A stretch of 64,000 nt of DNA from Parasphingorhabdus halotolerans (GCF_012516475.1 NZ_CP051217.1:2542001-2606000); one strand, 5' to 3'; shown: positions 46,367 to 56,090, numbered from the stretch's first letter. The notes: a model not told the origin generated them from the letters alone. A program made the numbers and translations.

Positions 46367-46397
46367 TTGGTCGAAGCAAACTGGTGGTTGGTCGAAA
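46367..46397 (+). promoter_or_regulatory. Candidate LytTR binding site C
   Basis: TTGGTCGAAG at 46367 and TTGGTCGAAA at 46388, nine of ten bases the same, exactly 21 bp apart. The best copy of the three. It lies between the divergent kinase gene (start 46302) and the unknown gene at 46473, and could act on either. Confidence 0.55.
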
Positions 46398-46472
46398 CTT
46401 TCCGTTTTTAACCAATTGCTAACCATGTTTTGTCAATGTCGCATTGTGGGAACAGAACAGGGAGTCCCGGCG

Positions 46473-47024
46473 ATGACAAAAGAGATACAACCCGTGCCAG
46501 GTGCAATGACGCTGGCGGAGATGAAAGAATTTGCCAGCTTCGGTTCGGCAACCCAGCGCTATATCCGGCGTTCGCTCGACGTTGGTCTGGAACGGGCCGA
46601 TGCAGTGGAAACATGGTCGCGTGACGTTGTCGAAGCAGCCAGCATCAAAGCGCAGATATCCCTGTACAAGCGGTTTCCCGATATCCGCAAAGCGATCCCG
46701 AAAGATTGTGCGATCGAGAGCATCGAGGCTTTTATGCCTGCGCTCATATCTCTTGCGGCTTATGATTTGGGTCAGGGCCGCATCAGCTCATTCCCCGCAT
46801 TTCGCTTTTTATACGAGCGCCTGCTGGGTCCGGATTCCCGGCCATGGTTGCCCGGTGCATTTTGCGCTGCCGCATCGCTTCCGCATCTCCACCCGAAAAC
46901 GCGCAAAGGCTTGCTACAATCGATCAGCGAAGCGGCTGCAACCGCTCCTGGCTGGTCCACACGCGAGCCGAGTTTCTTCCCGGAATGGGTTGAAAAAGTC
47001 GATGTCAGCAAGACGGCGCATTAA
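46473..47024 (+). CDS. Protein of unknown function next to the LytTR system
   Basis: 183 residues from the ATG at 46473, which has GGGAG eight bases before; the frame is open 5' but that part overlaps the repeat site. Helical, no signal or membrane segment, rich in aromatic and basic residues in the middle (YIRRSLDVGLERADAVETWSRDVVE, FPAFRFLYERLLGPDSRPWLPGAF). No family recognised. Its promoter region carries the best copy of the TTGGTCGAA direct repeat, so it may be a direct target of the adjacent regulator. Confidence 0.6.
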   Translation: MTKEIQPVPGAMTLAEMKEFASFGSATQRYIRRSLDVGLERADAVETWSRDVVEAASIKAQISLYKRFPDIRKAIPKDCAIESIEAFMPALISLAAYDLGQGRISSFPAFRFLYERLLGPDSRPWLPGAFCAAASLPHLHPKTRKGLLQSISEAAATAPGWSTREPSFFPEWVEKVDVSKTAH

Positions 47025-47039
47025 CAGCTTACTGCTAAC

Positions 47040-47954
47040 TTAGGCTGCTTTCAGGCTATCCGTTGCGTCGCGATCTAATAACGCCGCTTCATATTCGCTG
47101 TCTGCAAGATCAATCAAATGCCGGTCGTCTTCGTTCCACGGATGAAACCCGGGTAACAGGAATTTCACACAAGGGATTATCATCTTTCGGCCCATGCCCG
47201 GACGGGCGAGCAAAAAAGATAGGAACTTCAGCTTCACGCGCCAGCCTTTGATGCCATCCTGTGCCAGCAAATCCAGTGTGTCGGTGAAGCGATTACGCCA
47301 GAAATTTACGGTAACCGCATAAAGAATGAGCGCTTTCACTTTCCAGCGCTGCCAGCGGGTCCAATCCTTGGTTGCATAGAGCCAGGTGTCATAGGCGACG
47401 CCTTTGTGCTCGATCTCTTCCAGAGCATGCCAACGCCAAAGATCTGCGGTTTCCTGTTCGGCGCCCGCCATGTGACGCGGATTGGCGAGCAATTCCTTGG
47501 CCAGAATCGCAGTATAATGTTCCAGCGTCATCGTGGAAGCCAGATTGGCGATTTTTGGTCGCCCCTGGGTCATGTTTAGCGATTCTGTGATGCGCTCTTC
47601 GATCCTGCTTATATCAAAACCGCGCTCTTCAAGCCGCCGGTTCAGTGCAAGATGCTCGCGGCTGTGGATGACCTCCTGTTTGACGAATGCCCGAATTTCC
47701 CGTTGCAATTTTGGCGGCGCGCAGTCGCGAAATTCCTTTACGCTTTCTATAAAATAGGCCTCGCCGCGCGGAAATGTGAGTGATAGGGCATCGTAGAAAG
47801 CAGTGCCAATCGGGTCGCCGTTTAGCCAGTATTTGTCGCGCGCATGGTCAGCATCTCTGCCGAACCGGCGATCACGCGGTGTGATTTCGTGCCCTTGCGG
47901 CGTCGGCGTTGATATTGTTTCAGGCTGGACTTTTACGGGGGTTGGCATATTCAT
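47040..47954 (-). CDS. PF10118-type predicted metal-dependent hydrolase, copy 1
   Basis: 304 residues. Ferritin-like helical core with likely di-iron ligands in FVKQEVIHSREH, TLEHYTAILAKELLANP and WHALEEIEHKGVAYD; family N-terminal signature WLNGDPIGTAFYDALSLTFPRGE. Annotated by others as a predicted metal-dependent hydrolase; true activity unknown. Divergent from a TetR gene with only 66 bp between, the usual arrangement for a regulator and its target. A paralogue lies at 58333. Confidence 0.83.
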   Translation of the reverse strand: MNMPTPVKVQPETISTPTPQGHEITPRDRRFGRDADHARDKYWLNGDPIGTAFYDALSLTFPRGEAYFIESVKEFRDCAPPKLQREIRAFVKQEVIHSREHLALNRRLEERGFDISRIEERITESLNMTQGRPKIANLASTMTLEHYTAILAKELLANPRHMAGAEQETADLWRWHALEEIEHKGVAYDTWLYATKDWTRWQRWKVKALILYAVTVNFWRNRFTDTLDLLAQDGIKGWRVKLKFLSFLLARPGMGRKMIIPCVKFLLPGFHPWNEDDRHLIDLADSEYEAALLDRDATDSLKAA

Positions 47955-48020
47955 TGACTGGATCCAAATAAAACTAGGTCTGAATAACTTACAAAGATGA
48001 CAATAGGGTTACTTACATAA

Positions 48021-48620
48021 ATGTCAATAGCGAAGCGACGCCTCTCCCCGCAAGAAAGCCGCAGCATGGCGCTGGTGGCCGCGCGCGATCTGTTGATTGA
48101 AGCTGGTCCTCAGGCTGTAACATTGAAAGCTGTCGCGGGACGTATTGGCCGGACACACGCCAATTTGCTCCACCATTTCGGTTCGGCCTCTGGCCTGCAA
48201 AAAGCGCTGGCGCAATATCTCAGTGATTCGGTGTGCGGCACGATTGCCCAAGCGGTTATCAAGTCGCGGACCGGTGAAGGATCGGTGCGCGATATTGTTG
48301 ACCTCACTTTTGATGCGTTTGACAAGGAAGGCGCTGGCGCGCTGTCGTCATGGATGCTGCTGACCGGCAATGAAGATGCGCTCGATCCGATTGTTGATAC
48401 TATTCACCAGCTGGTTGATGATATTGCCGTTGGCGGTCACGAGGACCGGGAAATGCATGAGGACACGCTGACGCTGGTGCTGATGGCATTGGGCGATGCG
48501 CTGATCGGCGAACGACTGGCTGATTCATTGGGACTGAAGCGCGATGCGGCACGCGACATGGCGGAGAGACATCTCGAACAGGCTCTGGATCGCTGGAAGA
48601 CGGAGCATGAAACGGATTAG
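48021..48620 (+). CDS. TetR/AcrR-family regulator
   Basis: 199 residues. HTH in the N-terminal part: ALVAARDLLIEAGPQAVTLKAVAGRIGRTHANLLHHFGSASGLQKALAQYL, with His rather than Tyr in the usual YYHF position. The C-terminal ligand domain is non-conserved. Divergent from the PF10118 gene, which is probably its target; the 66-bp gap contains ATGACAATAG and ATGTCAATAG, similar words 27 bp apart. Its 3' end overlaps the CHAT protein start. Confidence 0.87.
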   Translation: MSIAKRRLSPQESRSMALVAARDLLIEAGPQAVTLKAVAGRIGRTHANLLHHFGSASGLQKALAQYLSDSVCGTIAQAVIKSRTGEGSVRDIVDLTFDAFDKEGAGALSSWMLLTGNEDALDPIVDTIHQLVDDIAVGGHEDREMHEDTLTLVLMALGDALIGERLADSLGLKRDAARDMAERHLEQALDRWKTEHETD

Positions 48621-51600
48621 GGAGCGCTTCTGCACCAGTTTCCGGCGTGCTGTTTGGAAGCCGGTTTTAATGGGCTTGCTCGTCGGCCAAGCCCTCACAA
48701 CGGCATCTGCTCAAGCCACCGACCAAACGGCCAACGCCATACTGCCCTATAATGCTCCGGTACTGCCTGACGATACGTCCCAGTCATCTGTTGAAGATGT
48801 CGATCGGTGGTTTCCTGACATCGAAATTGCCATAAGAAACCGGGATTGGATCCGGCTCATCAAGCTAACCCAATTGATGGAAGAAATGGCTCAAACGCGA
48901 AATCTTCTGCAAGATCGGGATGCCGCATTTAAAGCCAATTTTGCAGGCAATCTAGCCGTTTGGCGCGGCGACGGTTATCGGGAAACCGGCCAGTTTGCTA
49001 AGGCAGTACCGGCCTATGAAACTGCCGTGGCCGCTTATGAACAAGGGCAAACCAAACAAAGCGCATCTTATATTTCCGCGCTTGGGCGGCTGGCATTGGT
49101 GCTGCGCGAGTTGGGCCAAAATGAGCGAGCTTACACCTATTTCGTCGAAAGCCAGCGCCTTGGCGAAGTCGTATTTGGGGAGCAAACGATCGACAACGCC
49201 ACGGCGATTGCGAATGTTGCACTCATCTTGGAACGCATGGGTCGCTATGAAGAGGCCGCGCAATATTTCAGCAAAGCGGTTCCATTGTATGAGGCAATTG
49301 CGGGGCCGCAGCACCCGTTTACGGGCCTTGCGTACAACAATTGGGCTCTCAATCACTACTCGCTAGGCCAATATCCCGAGGCTGAGAAATTGTTTCGCAA
49401 AGCGCTGAGCGTGCTGACCAATGGCTCTCTTCCGGAAAACCATGAATATATCGCTTCGGCACTTGGTGGGCTTGCTGTCACCATTAACGATCAGGGCCGA
49501 CCGCAAGAGGCGGAACCTTTGGCGCGCCAATCCATTGCCACGTGGAATGCAGCGAAAGGTTCGGATCATCCGGAAACTAACCTTGCCGTCGCCAACCTTG
49601 CGACCATATTGCTGGCACAGAACCGCGCCGAAGAAGCTGAACAATATTTTGTCCGCGTGCTCGATCGCAATCGCGCCCAGTTTGGCGACGCTCATATCTG
49701 GAGTGCGCGCCATTCTTCCAACCTGGCCATTGCCAAAACCCGGCAAGGAAAATATCTCTCGGCCGCCCCTGATATGCGGAATGCAGTTGCCTGGGCCGGT
49801 GCCGCTCTGGGTGAAGATCACGCGGATCTCGGACTATATTATAGCAATCTGGCTACGACGCTTTCCAATCTGAAAGAATTCCCCGAGGCCATTGTTGCTG
49901 CCCGCAAAGCGATTGCGATCACCGAAAAGGCGATTGGGCCGGATCATCCCCGGATGGTTCAGGCATATGGTAATCTGGGGCTTTTGCAATTATTGGGCGG
50001 GGAGGCGAAACTCGCCGAGCAATCCATGCGTACAGCGTTGAAAAAGGCGCGGGCGCTGCCCGGACGCGCCGGTTATCCCTTGCTCCTGGCTCTCAACGGG
50101 TTGACGCTGGTCATTGCGCCAGACAACCCCCGCAGCAATGAAGCGCTCGCGCTCAGCCGCGAAGCGCTGCGAATAATCGAAACGAACCGCAGCTTGCAGC
50201 GAACGACAAGCAATGGCGCTACCGGCAGTCTACCGATCAACGAGGATTTCAGGCCCGGCGAACTGGATGAGGCGAGTTTCGGTTTTCATATGAAAATACT
50301 CGCGACCCGGGCGGCCGCCATCCCGGTGGAAGAAGACACTCTAATGCGTGAGATGTTTATCACGGCCCAGAATGCCAGCCTTTCGGCATCGGCCAAAGCA
50401 ATGTCACAAACGGCGGCAAGAACGGCATCGGGAGATAGCGCGCTTGCTAAACTTGTGCGTCGCCAACAGGATTTGAAACGCCAGCAGGTGCAACTGGACA
50501 GGCAATTTGAAACCGCTCTCGTAACCGGAAAACAGAATGATACGACGCGTTATCAAAATGAAATCGATCAGGTCACCAGCGAACTGACCGTTATAAACGC
50601 CAAGCTGGGCACTGAATTTCCGCAATATGCGGAGCTTGTCAGGCCGGGCGCTCTAGACATCTCTGATGTCCAGCAGCGGCTGGGTGATAGCGATGGTCTG
50701 CTTTTGGTATTTCCGTCGATCGGTGATATTTTTTTGCTCGGCGTGACCAAAGATAGCGTCTCTTGGAAACGTCAGTCGCGGAAACAGGAATCTGCGGAAA
50801 CAAGCATTAGATATCTCCGCTGCCAGCTAGATCCCTTGGGCTGCCCGGAAGACTTTTTTGCGGATGAACAAGTGAGCGATGCGCAACTGGAGGGCTATCG
50901 CGCTTATGACCGGACGCGCGCTTATTCGCTGTATCAAGATATATTCGCGCCGGTGGAAGATATCTTCTTGGACAAAAAGCATATTTTCGTTGTCAGCAGC
51001 GGTGCCTTTGCCAGCCTCCCGCTTGCCGCGCTCATTAATGAGCAACCGCAGGAAGGTGACAATGCCAACCCTGATGTTTTGAGCGCTAGTAGCTGGCTGG
51101 GCGAAAAATATGCCTTCACCCAATTGCCTGCGGTGTCGGCGCTTAAATTGCAGGACAAGTCTTTGCTCCAGAGTGGAGGGAAACCCGCAAGCACGGATTG
51201 GGGCTTTATCGGATTTGGTGCGCCAACTCTGGATGGCCCTGCACAGACCGCCAGCACGAAGCGTGGAGCGGGTTCCTCGGGCTTTTTTCGCGCTGCCAAC
51301 AGCCAGGGCCTGTCTCTCGCCGATCCGCAAAGCTTGAAACAACTTGTGCCCTTGCCCGGCACCAGACGGGAACTTGACGCTATGGCTGCCGCCCTAAACG
51401 CAGGAGATCTTTCGGTGGTTACCGGCGATAACGCCACCGAAACAGCAGTGCGAACCGATCAAAAGATGGCCGGATCAGAGGTCATCATATTTGCAACCCA
51501 CGGATTATTGCCCGGGGAACTGGATGGGCTGGATGAACCCGCCTTGGTCTTTACCCCGCCGGAAACAGCGACAATTGAAGATGACGGGGTGCTATCCGCG

Positions 51601-51972
51601 TCCGAAGCAACCGAGCTCAAACTAAACGCGCGCTGGGTTATCCTCTCCGCTTGCAACACCGCCTCTGCCGAAGGGCAGGGCGGTGGTGACAGCCTTTCCG
51701 GGCTGTCCCGGGCGTTTCTGTTTGCCGGGGCAAAATCTCTGCTCGCCAGCAACTGGCGAGTGGGTGACGAGGAAACCGCGTTGTTGACAGTTGAGACAAT
51801 CAAGGCGGACCGCGCCGCACCCGATGCTGGTCGTGCGTTGGCGTTGCAACAGGCAATGCATGCGGTGCGAACTGGCAAACGCGGCGATGGCAGCCCGATT
51901 GCAGACTGGCGGCCAGAATGGGCACATCCGGCGTCATGGGCACCGTTTATTCACATCTCCAATAGCCGCTAG
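48607..51972 (+). CDS. Exported TPR-CHAT protein, caspase-like protease candidate
   Basis: 1121 residues from the ATG at 48607, 14 bp inside the TetR gene. Signal peptide region KPVLMGLLVGQALTTASAQA. Residues ~90-520 are tetratricopeptide-type helices (ALGRLALVLRELGQNERAYTYF, AYNNWALNHYSLGQYPEAEKLFRKAL). Residues ~590-680 are a helical/coiled-coil linker. The C-terminal CHAT domain has the catalytic His965 (IFATHGLLPGE) and Cys1016 (LSACNTASAEG), then SLSGLSRAFLFAGAKSLLASNW. CHAT is the caspase-HetF fold. Active-site residues are intact, so it should be a protease in the periplasm. No partner substrate is visible. Confidence 0.82.
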   Translation: MKRIRERFCTSFRRAVWKPVLMGLLVGQALTTASAQATDQTANAILPYNAPVLPDDTSQSSVEDVDRWFPDIEIAIRNRDWIRLIKLTQLMEEMAQTRNLLQDRDAAFKANFAGNLAVWRGDGYRETGQFAKAVPAYETAVAAYEQGQTKQSASYISALGRLALVLRELGQNERAYTYFVESQRLGEVVFGEQTIDNATAIANVALILERMGRYEEAAQYFSKAVPLYEAIAGPQHPFTGLAYNNWALNHYSLGQYPEAEKLFRKALSVLTNGSLPENHEYIASALGGLAVTINDQGRPQEAEPLARQSIATWNAAKGSDHPETNLAVANLATILLAQNRAEEAEQYFVRVLDRNRAQFGDAHIWSARHSSNLAIAKTRQGKYLSAAPDMRNAVAWAGAALGEDHADLGLYYSNLATTLSNLKEFPEAIVAARKAIAITEKAIGPDHPRMVQAYGNLGLLQLLGGEAKLAEQSMRTALKKARALPGRAGYPLLLALNGLTLVIAPDNPRSNEALALSREALRIIETNRSLQRTTSNGATGSLPINEDFRPGELDEASFGFHMKILATRAAAIPVEEDTLMREMFITAQNASLSASAKAMSQTAARTASGDSALAKLVRRQQDLKRQQVQLDRQFETALVTGKQNDTTRYQNEIDQVTSELTVINAKLGTEFPQYAELVRPGALDISDVQQRLGDSDGLLLVFPSIGDIFLLGVTKDSVSWKRQSRKQESAETSIRYLRCQLDPLGCPEDFFADEQVSDAQLEGYRAYDRTRAYSLYQDIFAPVEDIFLDKKHIFVVSSGAFASLPLAALINEQPQEGDNANPDVLSASSWLGEKYAFTQLPAVSALKLQDKSLLQSGGKPASTDWGFIGFGAPTLDGPAQTASTKRGAGSSGFFRAANSQGLSLADPQSLKQLVPLPGTRRELDAMAAALNAGDLSVVTGDNATETAVRTDQKMAGSEVIIFATHGLLPGELDGLDEPALVFTPPETATIEDDGVLSASEATELKLNARWVILSACNTASAEGQGGGDSLSGLSRAFLFAGAKSLLASNWRVGDEETALLTVETIKADRAAPDAGRALALQQAMHAVRTGKRGDGSPIADWRPEWAHPASWAPFIHISNSR

Positions 51973-52064
51973 GGAGAGTTTTCCACCAGATCGGAGTGGG
52001 TTTGGGGCGCTTGTTTCGTGTCCATTAGCTTATCAACGTCATAAATTTGGCGGTGAGGTGGAAA

Positions 52065-53150
52065 ATGGGCAATATCGGTAAAATCATGAATGAGGATTTG
52101 GCACGTATGCTGGTCGGTGAGAGCGCCGCGATGGCCGAGGTGCGCAGTCTGATACGCTATGCGGCTGCCACGCAGATACCGGTGATGATCACCGGTCCAT
52201 CAGGCTGCGGGAAAGAAGTGGTGGCAAAAGCGTTGCACAAATTTTCCGTGCGCTCTCGCGAGAAATTCGTCGCGGTGAACTGCGGCGCGATCCCGAGGGA
52301 TCTTCTGGAATCAGAACTGTTCGGCCATGAGAAAGGCAGCTTTACCGGAGCGATTGCGCAACGCACCGGTCGCTTTGAGGATGCCAGCAACGGTAGTCTG
52401 TTTCTCGACGAGATTGGTGATATGCCATTTGATATGCAGGTGAAATTGCTGCGCGTACTGGAAGAAAAGCAGATTGAACGGATTGGCAGCACCAAGACGA
52501 TCAACATTGATACGCGGATTATTTCGGCCACGCACCAGAATCTGGATACGGCGATCACCGAAAAGCGGTTTCGCGAAGATCTGTTCTACCGGCTCTCGGT
52601 GTCTCCGATTGATATTCCGGCACTGAAATTTCGGCGGGAAGATATAAAACCGCTGATCGCGCATTTCTCAAGAGAAGTGGGTATGGATTGCGAAGGCATA
52701 AATTTTGCGCCCGATGCAATGTTGGCGCTGGAAGATTATGACTGGCCGGGCAATGCGCGGGAATTGCGCAACATCGTCGAGCGCGCGGCGTTACTCTTCC
52801 CAGGCATGATGATTTCCAGCACGCAGATATCGTCGCTATTTCGCCGACGGGCTTCGACCGCGCCCAGCAATGAAGCGGATGCGCTGCCTTCAAGCTTTGC
52901 AGGAAACCGGTCGCTGAAACGCCCGGCTTATGGCCAAAACGCAAGTAAAGTTGTCAGTGATGGCTTTGATCTCAAGCAGCATCTGATGGAGGAAGAGAGG
53001 CGCTATCTATTATCCGCCCTGAAAATGGCAGAAGGTGTTGTTGCAGAAGCGGCGCATCTTGTCAGCTTGCGCCGGACGACCTTTGTAGAGAAAATGAAGC
53101 GTCACAAAATCAAACGGCGGATGGCGTTGGAGCATGGCGATGCAGCCTGA
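52065..53150 (+). CDS. Sigma-54-dependent activator without sensor domain
   Basis: 361 residues, start at the ATG at 52065 (GAGGTGG before); ATG at 52086 is possible. AAA+ core from residue ~10: Walker A GPSGCGKE, the sigma-54 contact loop GHEKGSFTGA (GAFTGA form with Ser), Walker B LFLDEIGD, and R-fingers in FREDLFYRL. There is no receiver or GAF domain, so it is built like PspF. C-terminal HTH of Fis type, VVAEAAHLVSLRRTTFVEKMKRHKI. Targets unknown; it lies 92 bp after the CHAT gene. It is the only sigma-54 activator in the window. Confidence 0.87.
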   Translation: MGNIGKIMNEDLARMLVGESAAMAEVRSLIRYAAATQIPVMITGPSGCGKEVVAKALHKFSVRSREKFVAVNCGAIPRDLLESELFGHEKGSFTGAIAQRTGRFEDASNGSLFLDEIGDMPFDMQVKLLRVLEEKQIERIGSTKTINIDTRIISATHQNLDTAITEKRFREDLFYRLSVSPIDIPALKFRREDIKPLIAHFSREVGMDCEGINFAPDAMLALEDYDWPGNARELRNIVERAALLFPGMMISSTQISSLFRRRASTAPSNEADALPSSFAGNRSLKRPAYGQNASKVVSDGFDLKQHLMEEERRYLLSALKMAEGVVAEAAHLVSLRRTTFVEKMKRHKIKRRMALEHGDAA

Positions 53151-53170
53151 GATGTTACCGGTTCAGGCTC

Positions 53171-53241
53171 ACCGTTCGTCCCGAGCCTGTCGAAGGATTT
53201 GTTTGCCGGGAGCTGTGGTTCGACAAGCTCACCACGAACGG
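53171..53241. repeat. Imperfect inverted repeat, copy 2
   Basis: ACCGTTCGTCCCGAGCCTG-TCGAAGG facing GGTTCGACAAGCTCACCACGAACGG. Same family as 34805-34879. Between the sigma-54 activator and the VOC gene; non-coding. Confidence 0.78.
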
Positions 53242-53272
53242 AAATATTATTTCGCCTGAACGGACACGCGCG

Positions 53273-53701
53273 TCAGTCTTTGGCAAAGATCTGACTGTCA
53301 TCGGCAAATGCTTTGAATTCCAGTGCATTACCGCTGGGATCGGTAAAGAACATTGTAGCCTGCTCGCCTGTCTGGCCTTTGAAGCGGATGGTTGGCGGAA
53401 TCACGAAATCAATCCCGGCTGTATTGAGCCGCTCTGCCAGTTTGTCCCATTCGCCGATCGTCAGCACCACGCCAAAATGCGGCACCGGAACATCCCCTCC
53501 ATCGACCGGGTTGGTCATTTTCGCGCTGGCCCTGCTTTCATCCAGATGGGTCACAATCTGGTGGCCATAGAGATTGAAATCTATCCAGTGTGAACTGCTC
53601 CGGCCTTCTTCGCAGCCCATGAGGCCGCCGTAGAATATGCGCGCAGCATCAAGATCATGGACCGGAAAGGCAAGGTGGAAAGGGCGTAGATTAGTGCTCA
53701 T
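53273..53701 (-). CDS. VOC-family (glyoxalase/dioxygenase fold) protein
   Basis: 142 residues from the ATG at 53701; the longer open frame overlaps the gene upstream. Two beta-alpha-beta-beta-beta repeats: [27 protein letters not shown] and [16 protein letters not shown], which supplies the final Glu ligand. His in HLAFPV would be the first. Reaction unknown; could be an isomerase, dioxygenase or resistance protein. The upstream gene overlaps it by 11 bp, implying coupling. Confidence 0.8.
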   Translation of the reverse strand: MSTNLRPFHLAFPVHDLDAARIFYGGLMGCEEGRSSSHWIDFNLYGHQIVTHLDESRASAKMTNPVDGGDVPVPHFGVVLTIGEWDKLAERLNTAGIDFVIPPTIRFKGQTGEQATMFFTDPSGNALEFKAFADDSQIFAKD

Positions 53702-54392
53702 ATTTTTGCTGCTTTGATTCAGGCGCGGCGAGGGCGAAGCAATGCTCAAAATCAAGATCGGAACTTTGTCCTTTTGCCTCCTTGCGTTTTGCATCGGCAT
53801 GCATCTCTTCTCGCAGCTGCGTCAATACGATGTCGCTCTCGGTCCCGCTATAACCTTCTGCTTTCATTTTCTCGCGTGCCCGGCTGTCGAGCACATAGGC
53901 AAGTGTTTTCAAGTCCTGCGCGGTCTTGGACAGGCCTTCGCGTCCGTAGACTTCCTCATAGGCGAGCTCCAGCAGCGCGGCGCACTGGTTGAGCGACGGT
54001 TGCGGCTTTGGCGGCACTTCCTGATCCAGCAGCGGCAGGCATTTGGCCATTTCGGCGTCCACCACTTCTCCGGGTTCCGCGACATCCATGACCTTGGCCT
54101 GCTGCATAGCAACGGCAGAGAGAATATCGGCACGAACCTGTTCGCGGGTGCGACCTGTTTCCGTCATAATGCGTTCGCCGATCAGGCCAGCATAAGTTTT
54201 GCCGCGTTCAGCGAGAAGCGGATAGTCCAGCGCGCTCTCAATTCCTCGTTCCTGCTCCGAGGCGACAATAGCCAAGGCAGCAACGCACAACAGGTCTCGC
54301 TGATGAATATCGCTAAGTGGTTGCACCGCCGTGGGTGCCGTTGCAGCAGGGGCCTGGATCGCAGCCAGAGCCATTATCATGAGTGTTTTCAT
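53691..54392 (-). CDS. Protein of unknown function, possibly exported
   Basis: 233 residues. Short N-terminal segment [22 protein letters not shown] could be a signal peptide. The body is helical with four well-spaced Cys ([27 protein letters not shown]). No family recognised. Overlaps the VOC gene by 11 bp downstream. Divergent from lnt; the two starts are only 16 bp apart, so the promoters must overlap the coding ends. Confidence 0.65.
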   Translation of the reverse strand: MKTLMIMALAAIQAPAATAPTAVQPLSDIHQRDLLCVAALAIVASEQERGIESALDYPLLAERGKTYAGLIGERIMTETGRTREQVRADILSAVAMQQAKVMDVAEPGEVVDAEMAKCLPLLDQEVPPKPQPSLNQCAALLELAYEEVYGREGLSKTAQDLKTLAYVLDSRAREKMKAEGYSGTESDIVLTQLREEMHADAKRKEAKGQSSDLDFEHCFALAAPESKQQKYEH

Positions 54393-54408
54393 GGACGGGC
54401 TTATAGAG

Positions 54409-56085
54409 ATGAATGCTACCGTCCTGCAATTAGCAATTGAACGGGATGCCCGAACACGGCAAAAGCCGGGCGTGGATAAAATCAGCCAATTAGTTCGTAC
54501 ACACCCCTATTGGGTCTCGCTTTTTGGAGGCGCGGTGTCGGCGACAGGTTTCGCGCCGCTTCATCTGTGGCCGCTGACGTTGTTGGCGCTGGCGCTGTGG
54601 ATGAGCGTGTTGCAACAATCGCCCGGAAAGAAGGCCGTATTTATCGTGGGCTGGCTCTTTGGGCTGGGCCATTTCGTTGTCGGGCTGAACTGGATCGCCA
54701 AGGCGTTCACTTTCCAAGCTGCCATGCCGGGGTGGCTTGGCTATGTCGCAGTGGTGCTGCTCTCGCTTTATCTCGCGGTATATCCGGCGCTGGCGGCCCT
54801 CGGGGCTTGGTTGCTGAGCCGCAAAATTGCGCTCGACGCGAACGGATTTCGGAGACTGGGATTTATCATCGCGCTTGCTGGTTTCTGGATTATCACCGAA
54901 TGGATGAGAAGCTGGGTGTTTAGTGGGTTTATCTGGAATCCGTTGGGATCGGTTTTAACTTCCGGACCGCTTCAAGTCCTTGCGCTGTCCTCGCGCGTCT
55001 TTGGAACATACGGGATTTCATCGGTGGTCTTCCTATTATCAGGTGCATTGTTGTTTTTATTCAAGCAGCAATGGCGGATTGGCGTGCTCATGTTGGTGCC
55101 CGTGGCGATTTTTGCATTGATTGGAATTTTCACGTCTGAAGTAAAGCTATGCGGTCCTCCCAAATCTAAAGGCTGTGAGCAGCATCAGATCACTGTCGTC
55201 CAACCAAACATAGGCCAACAGGATAAATGGCAGGCGGGTTATGAAGAGCAAAACCTGCAAAAGCTTGCTGATCTCACGCTGCGCAAGGACGATAAGCCGC
55301 GCATCCTTTTCTGGCCGGAAGCGGCGATCCCCGATTATCTGGAAACCGGTTATCCGCGGCGCTACTATTATAGCCGACCGCCGGAATTTGTCCGTCAACA
55401 GCTCACCAGCCTGATGAAGCCCGGCGACGTGCTTGTGCTCGGAGGACTTAAGCTGGAATTTGCGGATAAGAACGACGGTGTGGGACCACGCGCTGTCGGG
55501 GCCAGAAACAGCGTCTTCGCAATGGACGCGCAACGCGAGCTGCTGGGTCGCTACGACAAGAGCCATCTGGTGCCTTATGGCGAATATCTGCCGATGCGAC
55601 CCTTGCTTTCGGCTATTGGCTTATCTCGCCTCGCGCCGGGAGACTTTGATTTCTGGCCGGGACCAGGCGCGCAATCGATGGATATTGGATCGTTCGGTAA
55701 AATGGGTATTCAGGTCTGTTACGAGATTATTTTCTCTGGCCAGGTGGTTGATCGCGAAAACCGGCCTGATTTCATCTTTAATCCCTCGAATGACGCCTGG
55801 TTTGGCGCATGGGGTCCGCCGCAGCATCTCGCACAAGCACGGTTAAGAGCGATTGAAGAAGGGCTGCCGATAATTCGATCAACCCCAACCGGAATTTCTG
55901 CGGTGATCGATGCTGACGGCTATGTCAGAAACAATATCCCGATGGGGCAGGCAGGCAGAATTGATACGATGTTGCCGCCCGCACATGCACCAACTCTATT
56001 TGCACGCTACGGCAATATCATGCCACTCGGCTTCGCCTTGCTTTTGCTGATTTGCGCCATTGCCATACGGCAACGCGCTCGCTAA
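54409..56085 (+). CDS. lnt: Apolipoprotein N-acyltransferase
   Basis: 558 residues from the ATG at 54409; ATGs at 54379 and 54391 are possible. Adds the third acyl chain to lipoproteins in the inner membrane. About seven membrane segments, then the nitrilase domain with the catalytic triad Glu in [10 protein letters not shown], Lys in [15 protein letters not shown] and Cys in [11 protein letters not shown]. Serves the many predicted lipoproteins here (1.1, 3.7, 21.8 and 61.1 kb). metK follows 67 bp downstream, likely with its own control. Confidence 0.95.
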   Translation: MNATVLQLAIERDARTRQKPGVDKISQLVRTHPYWVSLFGGAVSATGFAPLHLWPLTLLALALWMSVLQQSPGKKAVFIVGWLFGLGHFVVGLNWIAKAFTFQAAMPGWLGYVAVVLLSLYLAVYPALAALGAWLLSRKIALDANGFRRLGFIIALAGFWIITEWMRSWVFSGFIWNPLGSVLTSGPLQVLALSSRVFGTYGISSVVFLLSGALLFLFKQQWRIGVLMLVPVAIFALIGIFTSEVKLCGPPKSKGCEQHQITVVQPNIGQQDKWQAGYEEQNLQKLADLTLRKDDKPRILFWPEAAIPDYLETGYPRRYYYSRPPEFVRQQLTSLMKPGDVLVLGGLKLEFADKNDGVGPRAVGARNSVFAMDAQRELLGRYDKSHLVPYGEYLPMRPLLSAIGLSRLAPGDFDFWPGPGAQSMDIGSFGKMGIQVCYEIIFSGQVVDRENRPDFIFNPSNDAWFGAWGPPQHLAQARLRAIEEGLPIIRSTPTGISAVIDADGYVRNNIPMGQAGRIDTMLPPAHAPTLFARYGNIMPLGFALLLLICAIAIRQRAR

Positions 56086-56090
56086 AGCAC

